A stretch of 64,000 nucleotides of DNA from Rhodospirillaceae bacterium SYSU D60007 (GTDB lineage: Bacteria > Pseudomonadota > Alphaproteobacteria > Reyranellales > Reyranellaceae). Position 1 is the first letter of the stretch; every line of letters begins with the position of its first letter. The position numbers and the translations under genes were made by a program. Of this stretch, positions 44,736 through 53,385 are shown piece by piece. The DNA is taken from NCBI GenBank assembly GCA_003574685.1, contig QOCQ01000004.1:62001-126000 (forward strand). Direction: 5' to 3'. The notes beneath the pieces were generated by a model, which saw nothing but the letters and a program-made list of their open reading frames with translations, searched no databases and was not told the DNA's origin.

Positions 44736-45587
44736 CTATCGCCGGGTGATCGCGATCTCGAGGTACTCGCCGGGCACGACCATGGTGGAGTCGCCCGAAC
44801 GGTTGTAACGCCCCACGAGATCCACGAGGTCTCTGGCGAGCATCGGCTGGGATTCGGCGGGAAGCGCCGCGAACGCCTTGAGCACCGGCCCGTAGAATGT
44901 CCTGAACACTTCCAGCCAGTGCTCTGCCGAGCGATAGCGGAAGATATAGTGGCGCTTCTCGATGCGGATCGACGAAGCGTGCGCCCCGAACAGCTCGTCG
45001 ATGCGCGCAGGCATGCCCCACAGCGCCGGCGACTTCACACCGGCAGGCGGCGGCAGATGCTTGCCGATCGTCTTGAAGAGCTGGCCGATGAAACCTTCCG
45101 GCGTCCAGTTCGCAAGGCCGATCTTGCCGCCCGGCTTGCAGACGCGTGCCATCTCGGCAGCGGCCGCTTCCTGGTTCGGCGTGAACATCACGCCGAACGT
45201 CGAGAGGACGGCATCGAAGCTCGCATCCGCGAAGGGCAGGGCTTCGGCGTCGGCTTCCTGGAACTTGATCGTCAGACCATCGGCCTGGGCGCGGGCCTTT
45301 CCTCGTTCAAGGAGAGCGGGGACGTAGTCGGTCGAGACCACATCGCACCAGCGCCGGGCTGCGGCCAGCGAGGCGTTGCCGTTGCCGGCGGCGACGTCGA
45401 GGACCTTCTGCCCCGACCTGAGGTCAAGCGCCTCGCACAGCGATTCGCCGACGATCTGCAGGGTGGTGCCGACGACGGCGTAGTTGCCCGACGACCATGC
45501 GCCCTGCTGGCGGAGCTTGACCTCAGAGAGGTTGGCCGGCGCGGCAGCGTCTGATGCCTGGGGGGCAAGGGCAGGTGTGGCGCTCAT
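44736..45587 (-). CDS. SAM-dependent methyltransferase (UbiE-like)
   Basis: 283 residues, MSATPALAPQASDAAAPANL. SAM motif I is KVLDVAAGNGNASLAAARRW, followed by VSTDYVPALLERGKARAQAD, EADAEALPFADASFDAVLST and RVCKPGGKIGLANWTPEGFI. The order and wording are those of UbiE/COQ5-like class I methyltransferases acting on small molecules; the substrate is unknown. Probably cotranscribed with the secreted protein gene 33 bp downstream. The 140 bp between its start and the hutU end hold nothing that I recognise. Confidence 0.9.
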   Translation of the reverse strand: MSATPALAPQASDAAAPANLSEVKLRQQGAWSSGNYAVVGTTLQIVGESLCEALDLRSGQKVLDVAAGNGNASLAAARRWCDVVSTDYVPALLERGKARAQADGLTIKFQEADAEALPFADASFDAVLSTFGVMFTPNQEAAAAEMARVCKPGGKIGLANWTPEGFIGQLFKTIGKHLPPPAGVKSPALWGMPARIDELFGAHASSIRIEKRHYIFRYRSAEHWLEVFRTFYGPVLKAFAALPAESQPMLARDLVDLVGRYNRSGDSTMVVPGEYLEIAITRR

Positions 45588-45727
45588 TGCATGTCCTCGA
45601 TATCGATAGGTGACGGCTCCGCCGCAAAGTCGCGACGGAGGGCGCCTTTATCATCGAGGTTGCGTGAGCGTCCAATCAGCGATTCCTATCGGCCGGATAA
45701 GGGGAAGTTTCCGTCGCCGCAGGAACG

Positions 45728-47392
45728 CTACGTCAGGCCGGGCAGGTTCAGGCCATACTCGCGCGCGCAGGCAATGGCGATGTCGTAGCCGGCGTCGGCG
45801 TGGCGCATGACGCCCGATGCCGGATCATTCCACAGCACGCGCTCGATGCGCCGCGCCGCCTGCGGGGTGCCATCGCAAACGATGACCATGCCGGCATGCT
45901 GGGAGAAGCCGATGCCAACGCCGCCGCCGTGATGGATCGACACCCAGGTCGCGCCGGACGCACAGTTCAGCAGGGCATTGAGCATCGGCCAGTCGGACAC
46001 GGCATCCGAGCCGTCCTGCATGGCTTCGGTCTCGCGGTTAGGAGACGCCACCGATCCCGCATCGAGATGATCGCGCCCGATCACAATGGGTGCCTTCAGT
46101 TCGCCCGATGCCACCATGTCGTTGAAGGCAAGGCCCAGCCGATGGCGGTCGCCCAGACCCACCCAGCAGATGCGCGCCGGCAATCCCTGGAACTTGATGC
46201 GCGCCTTCGCCATGTCGAGCCACTGGTGCAGATGGCGATTATCGGGAAGCAATTCCTTCACCTTCGCGTCGGTGCGGTAGATGTCCTCGGGATCACCCGA
46301 CAGCGCGGCCCAGCGGAACGGCCCGATACCGCGGCAGAAGAGGGGACGGATATAGGCGGGCACGAAGCCGGGGAAGTCGAAGGCATCGGCAACGCCTTCT
46401 TCCAGCGCCATCTGGCGGATGTTGTTGCCATAGTCGATGGTCGGCACGCCCAGCCGGTGGAATTCGAGCATGGCGCGCACGTGCTCCGCCATCGAGCGTT
46501 TGGCCACCTTCGTTACGCCGGCGGGATCGCTGGCTCGGGCGGCCTCCCACTGCTCGAGCGTCCATCCTCGCGGCAAATAGCCGTTGACCGGATCGTGGGC
46601 CGAGGTCTGGTCCGTGACGCAGTCCGGGCGTACGCCATGGCGCAGCAACTCGGGCAGGATGTCAGCGGCATTGCCCAGCAACCCGACTGACACGGCGCGA
46701 CGTTCGGCGCAGGCCGTGCGGATGATCGTCAGGGCTTCATCGAGGCTTGCCGCCTGCATGTCGAGATAGCCTGTCCGCAGGCGGAACTCGATACGGCTGG
46801 GCCGGCATTCGATCGCCAGCAGCGAGGCGCCGGCCATCGTTGCCGCCAGCGGCTGCGCGCCACCCATGCCGCCCAAACCTGCAGTGAGAATCCAGCGGCC
46901 CGCGAGATCGCCGCCGTAGTGGCGGCGTCCCATCTCCGCAAAGGTCTCGTACGTACCCTGCACGATGCCCTGGGAGCCGATGTAGATCCACGAGCCTGCC
47001 GTCATCTGGCCGAACATCATCAGGCCCTTGCGGTCGAGCTCGTTGAAATGCTCCCAGGTCGCCCAGTGCGGCACGAGGTTGGAGTTCGCGATCAGCACGC
47101 GCGGAGCATCCTCATGCGTGCGGAAAACGCCCACCGGCTTGCCCGACTGCACCAGCAGGGTCTCGTTTGCCTCCAGTGTCCGCAACGCGGCGACCAGACG
47201 GTCGAAGCTCTGCCAGTCGCGGGTGGCGCGTCCTATGCCGCCATAGACCACCAGCTCAGCCGGGTTCTCCGCCACATCAGGATCGAGGTTGTTCATCAGC
47301 ATGCGCAGCGGCGCTTCGGTGAGCCAGCTCTTGGCCGACAGCGCCGTCCCGCGCGGCGCCCGGACGACACGCGCATTGTCGATGCGGTTCAT
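45728..47392 (-). CDS. hutU: Urocanate hydratase
   Basis: 554 residues, the normal length. The N-terminal part has [20 protein letters not shown]; the NAD-binding loop is [19 protein letters not shown]; the conserved active-site Cys lies in [20 protein letters not shown]; and [20 protein letters not shown] is a family hallmark. It hydrates urocanate to imidazolonepropionate, the second step of histidine degradation. It follows hutH on the same strand, but a small Phd-type antitoxin gene sits between them. hutI, hutG/hutF and hutC are not in the window. Confidence 0.98.
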   Translation of the reverse strand: MNRIDNARVVRAPRGTALSAKSWLTEAPLRMLMNNLDPDVAENPAELVVYGGIGRATRDWQSFDRLVAALRTLEANETLLVQSGKPVGVFRTHEDAPRVLIANSNLVPHWATWEHFNELDRKGLMMFGQMTAGSWIYIGSQGIVQGTYETFAEMGRRHYGGDLAGRWILTAGLGGMGGAQPLAATMAGASLLAIECRPSRIEFRLRTGYLDMQAASLDEALTIIRTACAERRAVSVGLLGNAADILPELLRHGVRPDCVTDQTSAHDPVNGYLPRGWTLEQWEAARASDPAGVTKVAKRSMAEHVRAMLEFHRLGVPTIDYGNNIRQMALEEGVADAFDFPGFVPAYIRPLFCRGIGPFRWAALSGDPEDIYRTDAKVKELLPDNRHLHQWLDMAKARIKFQGLPARICWVGLGDRHRLGLAFNDMVASGELKAPIVIGRDHLDAGSVASPNRETEAMQDGSDAVSDWPMLNALLNCASGATWVSIHHGGGVGIGFSQHAGMVIVCDGTPQAARRIERVLWNDPASGVMRHADAGYDIAIACAREYGLNLPGLT

Positions 47393-47477
47393 GGGAGGCT
47401 CCCTGTTGGCCGAAGTCTACTCCAGAGCTGAACAACAAGCCCAGAGCTGCCGCAGCACCGGGGCGTGAGAGAAATCC

Positions 47478-47738
47478 TCAACGCTCGCGGTTCCATTCGC
47501 CGCGCAGCTTGCGAAGCGTGCTGCGGCCGTCCTTTCTCCACAAGCCACGACCAGATCCTGCCAGCGGCAACAACGACCGCTGGCGAACAACAGCGTTGTA
47601 TGCCGCGATCGGCATCAGCGCAGCGATCGCACGACCTCGCCTTGTGATGATGGTCGCCTGGCCTTTCTCGGCAGCTTTGAGAAGCTCCGGAAACTGATTG
47701 CGGACTTCTTCAACTTCCTTGGATCGCACCACGTTCAC
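47478..47738 (-). CDS. Phd/YefM-family antitoxin, apparently without a toxin
   Basis: 86 residues or slightly fewer. Starts are GTG codons: 47738 is the outermost, while GTGs at 47732 and 47729 have AGG at better distance. The N-terminus (SKEVEEVRNQFPELLKAAEK, then QATIITRRGRAIAALMPIAA) is the Phd/YefM DNA-binding fold. The C-terminal part (LAGSGRGLWRKDGRSTLRKL) resembles the tail by which PIN-type toxins are bound. No toxin gene follows: the next feature is hutU after 85 bp. It lies 15 bp after hutH, inside the hut transcript. Confidence 0.83.
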   Translation of the reverse strand: MNVVRSKEVEEVRNQFPELLKAAEKGQATIITRRGRAIAALMPIAAYNAVVRQRSLLPLAGSGRGLWRKDGRSTLRKLRGEWNRER

Positions 47739-47753
47739 CCTGAAGCTTCCCTG

Positions 47754-49301
47754 TCACGTCTGGTCGCCCGTGAGTGTGGGCAAAACGTCAACTCCGGCTG
47801 TGTTCTGGAGCGTACCTGACGTGATGAGCGCGGCGGCTGCCTCGATATCCGGTGCCAGCATCCGGTCATCGTCGAGATGCCGGACGGCCTCGCGCAGCAG
47901 GCTTCGCACACGTTCGAGGCGGACGCTGGATTGCAGCGGGGCGTGGAAATCGCATCCCTGGGCGGCCGCCAACAGCTCGATACCGACGATGCTGGCAGCA
48001 TTCTGCGCCATCGTCAGAAGGCGGCGCGCGCCGTGCGTCGCCATGGACACATGGTCTTCCTGGTTGGCCGAGGTCGGAATGGAATCGACGCTCGCCGGGA
48101 AGGCCTGCTGCTTGTTCTCGGCAACCAGGGCCGCAGCCGTCACCTGCGGGATCATGAAGCCGGAGTTCAGGCCGGGCCTCGGCGTCAGGAAGGCCGGCAG
48201 CCCGCTCAGCGCCGGATCGACCAGCATGGCCACGCGCCGTTCGGCCAGCGAGCCGATCTCGCACAGCGCCATGGCGATCACATCGGCGGCAAAGGCGACG
48301 GGCTCGGCGTGGAAATTGCCACCGGAGATCACCTCGCCGGAGTCGGCGAAGACCAGCGGATTGTCGGACACACCATTGGCCTCGACCGCCAGCGTGGCGG
48401 CGGCCTGGCGCAGAAGGTCAAGACAGGCGCCCATAACCTGCGGCTGACAACGCAGGCAGTAGGGGTCCTGTACCCGCTCGTCGCCGGTGCGATGCGAGGC
48501 GCGGATCGCGGAGCCTTCCATCAGCGTGCGCAGCGCATCAGCGACCTCGATCTGGCCGCGATGACCACGCAGGTGCTGAATGCGCGGATCGAAGGGACCG
48601 TCGGAACCGCGTGCCGCGTCTGTTGACAGCGCGCCTGTCACCAGTGCGGCCTGCAGCACGCGCTCGGCCTCGAACAGGCCGGCCAGTGCCAGCGCGGTCG
48701 ACACCTGCGTACCGTTGAGCAGTGCAAGGCCCTCCTTGGGGCCAAGCTCCAGCGGACTCAGCCCGGCATTCGCCAGGGCCGCCGCGGCCGGGCGCCGCTC
48801 GCCCTCGACGAGAAAGTCGCCGACGCCCATAAGCGCTGCCGTCATGTGCGCCAGCGGCGCCAGATCGCCCGAGGCGCCAACCGAACCCTTCGCCGGAATG
48901 AACGGCACCAGGCCCGCCGCCAGTGCTGCCTGCAAGAGCTCGATGGTCGACCAGCGCACGCCCGACGCGCCTCGCGCCAGGCTGGCTAGCTTCAAGGCCA
49001 TGGCCAGTCGCACCACAGGGACGGGCAGAGGATCGCCGACGCCCGCGGCATGTGACAGCACCAGGTTGCGCTGCAACGTGGCAAGATCGGTATCGCCAAT
49101 ACGTATGCTCGCCAGCTTGCCGAAGCCGGTATTGACTCCATAGACGGGCTCGTGCCGCGCGACGATCGCGTCGATTATGCGCATGCCGGCTTCGACCGCC
49201 GTACGGCAGCGTGGATCCAGCGCGGCGCCGGCACCAAGATAAATGCCACGCCAGACCGCCAGAGAAGCCTGACCAGGAGTGACTCTGATCACTGTGTCCA
49301 C
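47754..49301 (-). CDS. hutH: Histidine ammonia-lyase
   Basis: 515 residues. The self-formed MIO electrophile comes from Ala143-Ser144-Gly145 in [15 protein letters not shown]. Other conserved segments are [15 protein letters not shown] with the catalytic Tyr, [32 protein letters not shown] and [17 protein letters not shown]. It deaminates L-histidine to trans-urocanate, the first step of histidine use, feeding HutU. The ATG at 49301 gives a normal-length protein. Upstream (49302-49521, 220 bp) I see no gene; the frames there are short and without motifs. Confidence 0.98.
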   Translation of the reverse strand: MDTVIRVTPGQASLAVWRGIYLGAGAALDPRCRTAVEAGMRIIDAIVARHEPVYGVNTGFGKLASIRIGDTDLATLQRNLVLSHAAGVGDPLPVPVVRLAMALKLASLARGASGVRWSTIELLQAALAAGLVPFIPAKGSVGASGDLAPLAHMTAALMGVGDFLVEGERRPAAAALANAGLSPLELGPKEGLALLNGTQVSTALALAGLFEAERVLQAALVTGALSTDAARGSDGPFDPRIQHLRGHRGQIEVADALRTLMEGSAIRASHRTGDERVQDPYCLRCQPQVMGACLDLLRQAAATLAVEANGVSDNPLVFADSGEVISGGNFHAEPVAFAADVIAMALCEIGSLAERRVAMLVDPALSGLPAFLTPRPGLNSGFMIPQVTAAALVAENKQQAFPASVDSIPTSANQEDHVSMATHGARRLLTMAQNAASIVGIELLAAAQGCDFHAPLQSSVRLERVRSLLREAVRHLDDDRMLAPDIEAAAALITSGTLQNTAGVDVLPTLTGDQT

Positions 49302-49521
49302 TGTGTTCTCCCGGCGGCGTCCGGTCAGGCGCGTATGGCCGACCAGCTCGAGGCCGGACTCTACCTGAAGGCAGCACGCACCGCAGCGCTCGCGCGATGA
49401 CTGAGCGGCACGCCTTGAACGCCGGTTCGCCCGAGAATCGGTTAACCCACGCTTCAGCAGGAACGCTCGTCGCCGTCGTCAAGACATAGGGCAACATGCG
49501 TATCGGGGAGAAGCTCGTCCG

Positions 49522-49776
49522 TCACCGGTCGATTTCGCGGCCGGTTTCTGCGGTGGGCTCGGCATCAAGCGCGGGAGCCGTAAGATCCACGCCTTCGGCG
49601 ACCTTGACTGACCCACGATGCGCGCCGAACAGCGAGCCGGCGCGTGCATTCTGCTCCAGCAGGCGATGCAGAGCCAAAGCGACGGCTTCGGTCTTGTTGC
49701 CGCCGGTCAGCTTCGTGGCGGCCTCATCGATAAGCGCCACGACGTCCGGCCGGTTGATGGTGATCACGTTTGCCAT
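49522..49776 (-). CDS. VapB-like antitoxin (Rv0623/PSK-type), apparently without a toxin
   Basis: 84 residues, MANVITINRPDVVALIDEAA. The N-terminal ribbon-helix-helix-like part with LTGGNKTEAVALALHRLLEQ is the hallmark of the VapB/PSK transcription-factor family, whose members normally neutralise a VapC PIN RNase encoded directly downstream. Here the downstream 220 bp to hutH hold no PIN-domain frame. It lies 20 bp after the CHAP-like gene on the same strand. The C-terminal 35 residues (VAEGVDLTAPALDAEPTAET) are acidic and may be disordered, longer than in compact VapBs. Confidence 0.78.
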   Translation of the reverse strand: MANVITINRPDVVALIDEAATKLTGGNKTEAVALALHRLLEQNARAGSLFGAHRGSVKVAEGVDLTAPALDAEPTAETGREIDR

Positions 49777-49796
49777 CGTATCCTTGCATATAGCAG

Positions 49797-50741
49797 TTAT
49801 TTCTCAAGCAGGGCTTCGAGGTCGACCCAGCCATCGACGAAGGCGGGATGCTGGTCCTCGCCCTTGATCTTCCCGCTGTCCGCTTCGAGCGGGCGGAGAT
49901 TGAAGCCGACTGCATAGCCCAGGCCCTGGCCGCCATCGGCTGTCTTCCAGGTGCTGCCGCTGGCATCGACGATCACACCCACATGCCGGAAGCCGATTCC
50001 GTTCATACGCGGAACATATCCCTTCAAAACATAGATATCCCCGGGAAGAGGGCGCTTGCCGGCAGCATAGGGCTTCCAGAGGGTCTCCGGCGGCCACCCG
50101 CGCTTCTTCTCGATGGCCAGCGCCATCTGTTTCCAGGCGATCGTATCGGAGCTGACGTTGACCTTCGTTTCCCACTGCGTTCCCTTGCCGACCACAACCA
50201 CGTCCTTGATGAATTTCTCCCGCCCGAGCTCCCTGATCATCCAGCCGGGGAACCCGCCACAACCCGTATTGCCGGCTGCGTCCTTCTTCCGCCCCGCAGT
50301 CTTCTCGCAGCAGTTCGGCGGCTCCTGGACTCCTGTCGCCGGCAGGTTGGAATTGCACAGCTCCACCGCCCGGCTCCGGATGGGCGCCAGTCCGGCGGCT
50401 GCACCTGCTCCTTCGCCATCGCGCGACCAGCGCAGCTTGGTGGTGGGCCATTGCGGGTTGGTCACATCGGTCAGCGTTCCCTCTCCGGCCTTGTGGATGT
50501 GGTCGGACGGGCCCGTGGGAGCATTATCAAGGGTGACCATCAGCGCGCCGGCGCCCGGCTCCATGAGCCACAGCTTGCCGTTGGGTCGCACCTGAAAGGG
50601 GCCGCGTTCCGGCAAGCCCGTACGCCACCAGGCGCCTTGCTCGCGGCCGACTGACCAGGCCCGCCGGGTCCAGTTGAGCTGGGTGCGCACGGCCCCGACC
50701 GCCACGCGCTTAACGGTTCCCACCGACAGCAGCAGCATCAT
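49797..50741 (-). CDS. CHAP/NlpC-like cysteine peptidase or amidase, uncharacterised
   Basis: 314 residues. A plausible Cys/His/Asp site is Cys161 (NTGCGGFPGWMIRELG), His253 (GIGFRHVGVIVDASG) and an Asp at about 269 (TWKTADGGQGLGY), the order found in CHAP and NlpC/P60 enzymes that cut peptidoglycan or amides. LPGDIYVLKGYV just before the His strand supports this. The first 125 residues resemble no family I know, and there is no normal signal peptide. Extra Cys residues occur at 129, 144 and 145. It may be a secreted effector or a cell-wall hydrolase. It diverges from the selenoprotein locus across 99 bp. Confidence 0.6.
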   Translation of the reverse strand: MMLLLSVGTVKRVAVGAVRTQLNWTRRAWSVGREQGAWWRTGLPERGPFQVRPNGKLWLMEPGAGALMVTLDNAPTGPSDHIHKAGEGTLTDVTNPQWPTTKLRWSRDGEGAGAAAGLAPIRSRAVELCNSNLPATGVQEPPNCCEKTAGRKKDAAGNTGCGGFPGWMIRELGREKFIKDVVVVGKGTQWETKVNVSSDTIAWKQMALAIEKKRGWPPETLWKPYAAGKRPLPGDIYVLKGYVPRMNGIGFRHVGVIVDASGSTWKTADGGQGLGYAVGFNLRPLEADSGKIKGEDQHPAFVDGWVDLEALLEK

Positions 50742-50840
50742 GGTCAGCCTCCCCCGATGTCAGCACTCAATCATTTTACCCCAGAATTCCCCCGATGGCA
50801 TCACCGGCCTTCCGCTGTTGCGACGGGTCGGGAAGCCGTG

Positions 50841-52004
50841 ATGACATGCCAATCGCAGCATGGATGGACAGGCATGGCCCAAACGATGACCGCCGCAGCG
50901 CGTCTTGCGGATACTGAACCCGGCTCGCACGTGCCCGCCGGCACGGATCTGGTCGAGTGGTACTACGCGCAGGGCTTTTCCGACGGCCTGCCCGTGGTGC
51001 CGCCGACGGCGGCCAAGGTTTCGGCGATGGTCGAGGCCCTGGGGGGCGAACCGCAGCTCGTCGAATGCCGCGTGCCGCCGCGCTGGGGCAACCTTACGCG
51101 CGAGGTGCTGGCCATCAACCTGGTGATGGCGGGGTGCCTGCCGGAATACGCGACCGTGGTGCGCGCCGCGATGCTGGCCCTGTGCGATCCGGCGTTCAAC
51201 CTCAACGGCGTGCAGGCCACGACGCACATGGCAAGCCCGCTGCTGGTCGTGAATGGCCCGGTGCGGACCGCTATCGGCATGAACGCGGGCTGTAACGTTT
51301 TCGGCTCGGGCAACCGGGCCAACGCCACCATCGGCCGCGCCATCCGTCTGGTGCTGCTCAATGTCGGCGGCGGCTGGCCGGGCGATCTCGACAAGAGCAC
51401 GCTGGGGCATCCCGGCAAGTACACCTACTGCATCGCCGAGAACGAGGAACAGAGTCCGCTGGCGCCGTACCATGTCGAAAGAGGCTACCGGGCCGAGGAC
51501 TCGACGGTGTTTCTGATGGCCGCCGAGCCGCCGCACAGCGTGACGAACCACGTCGCCAATGATCCCGAGGGCATTCTCGACAGCATCTGCTCGGCCATGA
51601 GCACGATCGCCCACAACAACGCCGTCAGCGCCGGCCATTGCGCCGTCGTGCTGGGCCCGGAACATGCCCGGACCATCGCCAGCCATGGATGGAAGCGGCA
51701 CGACATCCGCTCTTACCTTTGGACCTACGCCCGTATCCGCTTCGGGGACATCGCCTTCAACCATCGTTACGGCAAGGTCTATAACCGCAACCTGCCCGCC
51801 TGGTATAAGCGCGACCTCGACGCCTCGATTCCGATCGTGCCGGCTGCGGACAACATTCATCTGTTTGTCGCCGGCGGCGAAGCAGGGCGCTTCTCGGCCT
51901 TCATCCCGGGTTGGGGCCACATGAGCAGTCCCGTGCTGCGCGCCATTGACGGTGCCGTGCCGGCCGGTGGGCCGGATTGCGCCGACGGCGCTTGCGCGGT
52001 GTGA
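50841..52004 (+). CDS. Uncharacterised partner of the UGSC selenoprotein, with a C-terminal CX4C tail
   Basis: 387 residues from the ATG at 50841, which has GGAAG five bases upstream; an ATG at 50874 (MAQTMTAAARLADTEPGSHV) gives 376. I recognise no named domain. Seen: an EWYYAQGFSDGLPVVPPTAA start, a Gly-rich GMNAGCNVFGSGNRANATIG stretch, several His/Asn-rich loops (HSVTNHVANDPEGI, HNNAVSAGHCAVVLGPEHAR), and the very C-terminus GGPDCADGACAV, where two Cys four residues apart sit on a flexible tail, as in proteins that pass electrons by an exposed dithiol. Its stop is 36 bp before the selenoprotein gene, so a shared transcript and redox partnership are inferred. Confidence 0.72.
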   Translation: MTCQSQHGWTGMAQTMTAAARLADTEPGSHVPAGTDLVEWYYAQGFSDGLPVVPPTAAKVSAMVEALGGEPQLVECRVPPRWGNLTREVLAINLVMAGCLPEYATVVRAAMLALCDPAFNLNGVQATTHMASPLLVVNGPVRTAIGMNAGCNVFGSGNRANATIGRAIRLVLLNVGGGWPGDLDKSTLGHPGKYTYCIAENEEQSPLAPYHVERGYRAEDSTVFLMAAEPPHSVTNHVANDPEGILDSICSAMSTIAHNNAVSAGHCAVVLGPEHARTIASHGWKRHDIRSYLWTYARIRFGDIAFNHRYGKVYNRNLPAWYKRDLDASIPIVPAADNIHLFVAGGEAGRFSAFIPGWGHMSSPVLRAIDGAVPAGGPDCADGACAV

Positions 52005-52040
52005 TGGCGTTTCAAGACCAGTCAGGCAGGAGAAGCAGCA

Positions 52041-52580
52041 ATGGCCAGTTCCAATGGAATCCCCGTCTATGACCCGCGGGGCGTCGTCGAGGCCGCGCCG
52101 CGCGCCATCGCGCCGCGGCCGGCGCGTCTGGACGGGCTGCGGCTGGCGGTGCTGGACAACACCAAGTGGAATGCCAACAAGCTGCTGCGGCACAGCATGG
52201 CGCGGCTTGGCGGCGACATCCGCTTCGCCGCGGTGAACTATTATCGCAAGGAAAGCTTCTCGCGGCTGGCAGCGCCCGAGCTGGTGCGGCAGATCACGGC
52301 CGACAACGACATCGTGCTGACCGCCATCGGCGATTGAGGGTCCTGCACATCGTGCTGTATGCACGACGGCGTCAATCTGGAAGAGCAGGGCCTGCCCGTG
52401 GCCGTGGTGGTCACGACGGAATTCCTGCACGAGGCCCATGTCCAGCGTGCGGCGCTGGGCATGGAGGGGCTGCGGCCCGTGGTCATCACCCATCCCCTCA
52501 GCTCCCTGACCGATGAGGAGATCGAGGGGCGCGCGCAGCAGGTCGTGGAGCAGGCCAGGAAGGTGTGGCTGGGCGCTTGA
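52041..52580 (+). CDS. UGSC-family selenoprotein (in-frame UGA = selenocysteine)
   Basis: 179 residues if the TGA at 52335-52337 is read as Sec. The first 98 codons (MASSNGIPVYDPRGVVEAAP, ending VLTAIGD) run without a break into Sec99-Gly-Ser-Cys-Thr-Ser-Cys-Cys-Met-His-Asp-Gly, then a further 70 residues of alternating strands and helices (LPVAVVVTTEFLHEAHVQRA, GLRPVVITHPLSSLTDEEIE). U-x-x-C is a thioredoxin-type redox motif, and the family is known as UGSC (seleno)proteins. GGAGAAG lies five bases before the ATG. Simple gene callers would split it or stop at 52337. The biochemical role of the family is not established as far as I know. sel genes are not in the window. Confidence 0.88.
52350..52366 (+). 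promoter_or_regulatory. Candidate bacterial SECIS hairpin
   Basis: TCGTGC at 52350-52355 pairs with GCACGA at 52361-52366 around the loop TGTAT, 12 nt after the TGA. Bacterial SECIS elements recognised by SelB are hairpins directly downstream of the UGA, with the apical stem about 11 nt away and a G/U-rich small loop. Position and size fit. The lower stem is weak by eye. Confidence 0.68.
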
Positions 52581-52614
52581 GCGATTCCAGCCGCCGCCAG
52601 CACCAGGGCGGTGG

Positions 52615-53240
52615 GAGACAGTCGGAGACAGATTCATGGCCTGTTTGCCGCCGGGGGAGGCGGATCGGCCCATGGCGACGCTTCGGGAGACATCTGGAGA
52701 CAGATAGCGGGGCTGTCATCATGGGCAGGCTCGGGAGACAGTCGGAGACAGATTCATGGGCCTTCCCAGAGGGCAGGGCAGGCCGGGAGACAGGCAGGGC
52801 ATTCGCATTCCTGATTACCCGGCTGCCTCCGCTGGCCCATACGAACGGTGCCAAGGAGCCTTCATGGTGAGCTTGTCGAACCATGAAGACGTGGCAGAGC
52901 GGTGGTGCGGGCCGCTTCATGGTTCGACAAGCTCACCATGAAGCGGATTCTGCCGCCGACCGTGTCTGGGCGGAGCCAACCGGGTAATCAGGTATGCGAA
53001 TTGTTCTGGGGAGACAGATGGGAGACAGTCGGAGACAGATTGCGCGCCGTGTCTTCGCGGGTGGCAGCGTCCTCATGCAATCGGGAGATCCCACGCTGGC
53101 GGTCGGGATGACGGGTGCTGGCGCAACAGGGAGACACACGGAGACACGGAGACGCACGGAGATCATGGGGTAGACAGGGTTTGAGACAGGTTGAGACAGA
53201 TGAACATGGCGTTTGAGACGCCGTGAGACAGGTTGAGACA
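52615..53240. repeat. Dense GAGACA-repeat region without genes
   Basis: At least 16 copies of GAGACA occur on the + strand in about 625 bp, often as GGGAGACAGTCGGAGACAG pairs (near 52613, 52733 and 53021) and, toward the right end, as GGTTGAGACAG. Spacing is irregular, so it is not a CRISPR array or a simple tandem repeat. Frames across it are repetitive and lack ribosome sites. It fills most of the 805-bp space between the selenoprotein gene (ends 52580) and the cyclase gene (ends 53386). No transposase is present; the origin is unknown. Confidence 0.85.
52801..53001. repeat. Composite inverted repeat: CTTCATGG palindrome (copy 2) inside a second inverted repeat
   Basis: The inner arms at 52860-52888 and 52915-52943 are perfect 29-bp reverse complements of the CTTCATGG family (centre GAGCTTGTCGAA). 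Outside them, 52801-52822 (starting ATTCGCATTCCTGATTACCC) and 52980-53001 are a 22-bp inverted repeat with one mismatch. The whole structure interrupts the GAGACA region, as though inserted into it. A related right outer arm occurs after copy 3 at about 55715-55733. Confidence 0.88.
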
Positions 53241-53385
53241 GGTAGACACGCCAGAAACCTTCCTCCGGAGGGCAGGGCTATCGCATGTGGCAGTGGGCTC
53301 TGAACCACCGCAGGGTCTTCGCTCAGGACTACGAAACACGTTATGTATAGGACATATGTTACGGCAAATCAACACATGATCGGCA

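Noticed and set aside
43978..45021. A 642-residue fusion of Ku with an upstream region
   Set aside because: The extension lies over the secreted-protein and methyltransferase genes in another frame; Ku starts with its own ribosome site at 43977.
49152..49400. A VapC-type toxin partner for the VapB-like antitoxin
   Set aside because: The frame is on the opposite strand, overlaps hutH and has none of the PIN-domain acidic residues.
52041..52337. A complete 98-residue protein ending at the TGA at 52335, with a separate 73-residue protein from 52359
   Set aside because: The frame continues without a shift, the second part lacks its own ribosome site, and the junction forms U-G-S-C with a hairpin at SECIS distance; one selenoprotein explains all of this.
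52615..53240. CRISPR array from repeated GAGACA units
   Set aside because: Unit lengths and spacings are irregular, repeats are too short, no unique equal-length spacers and no cas genes are seen.
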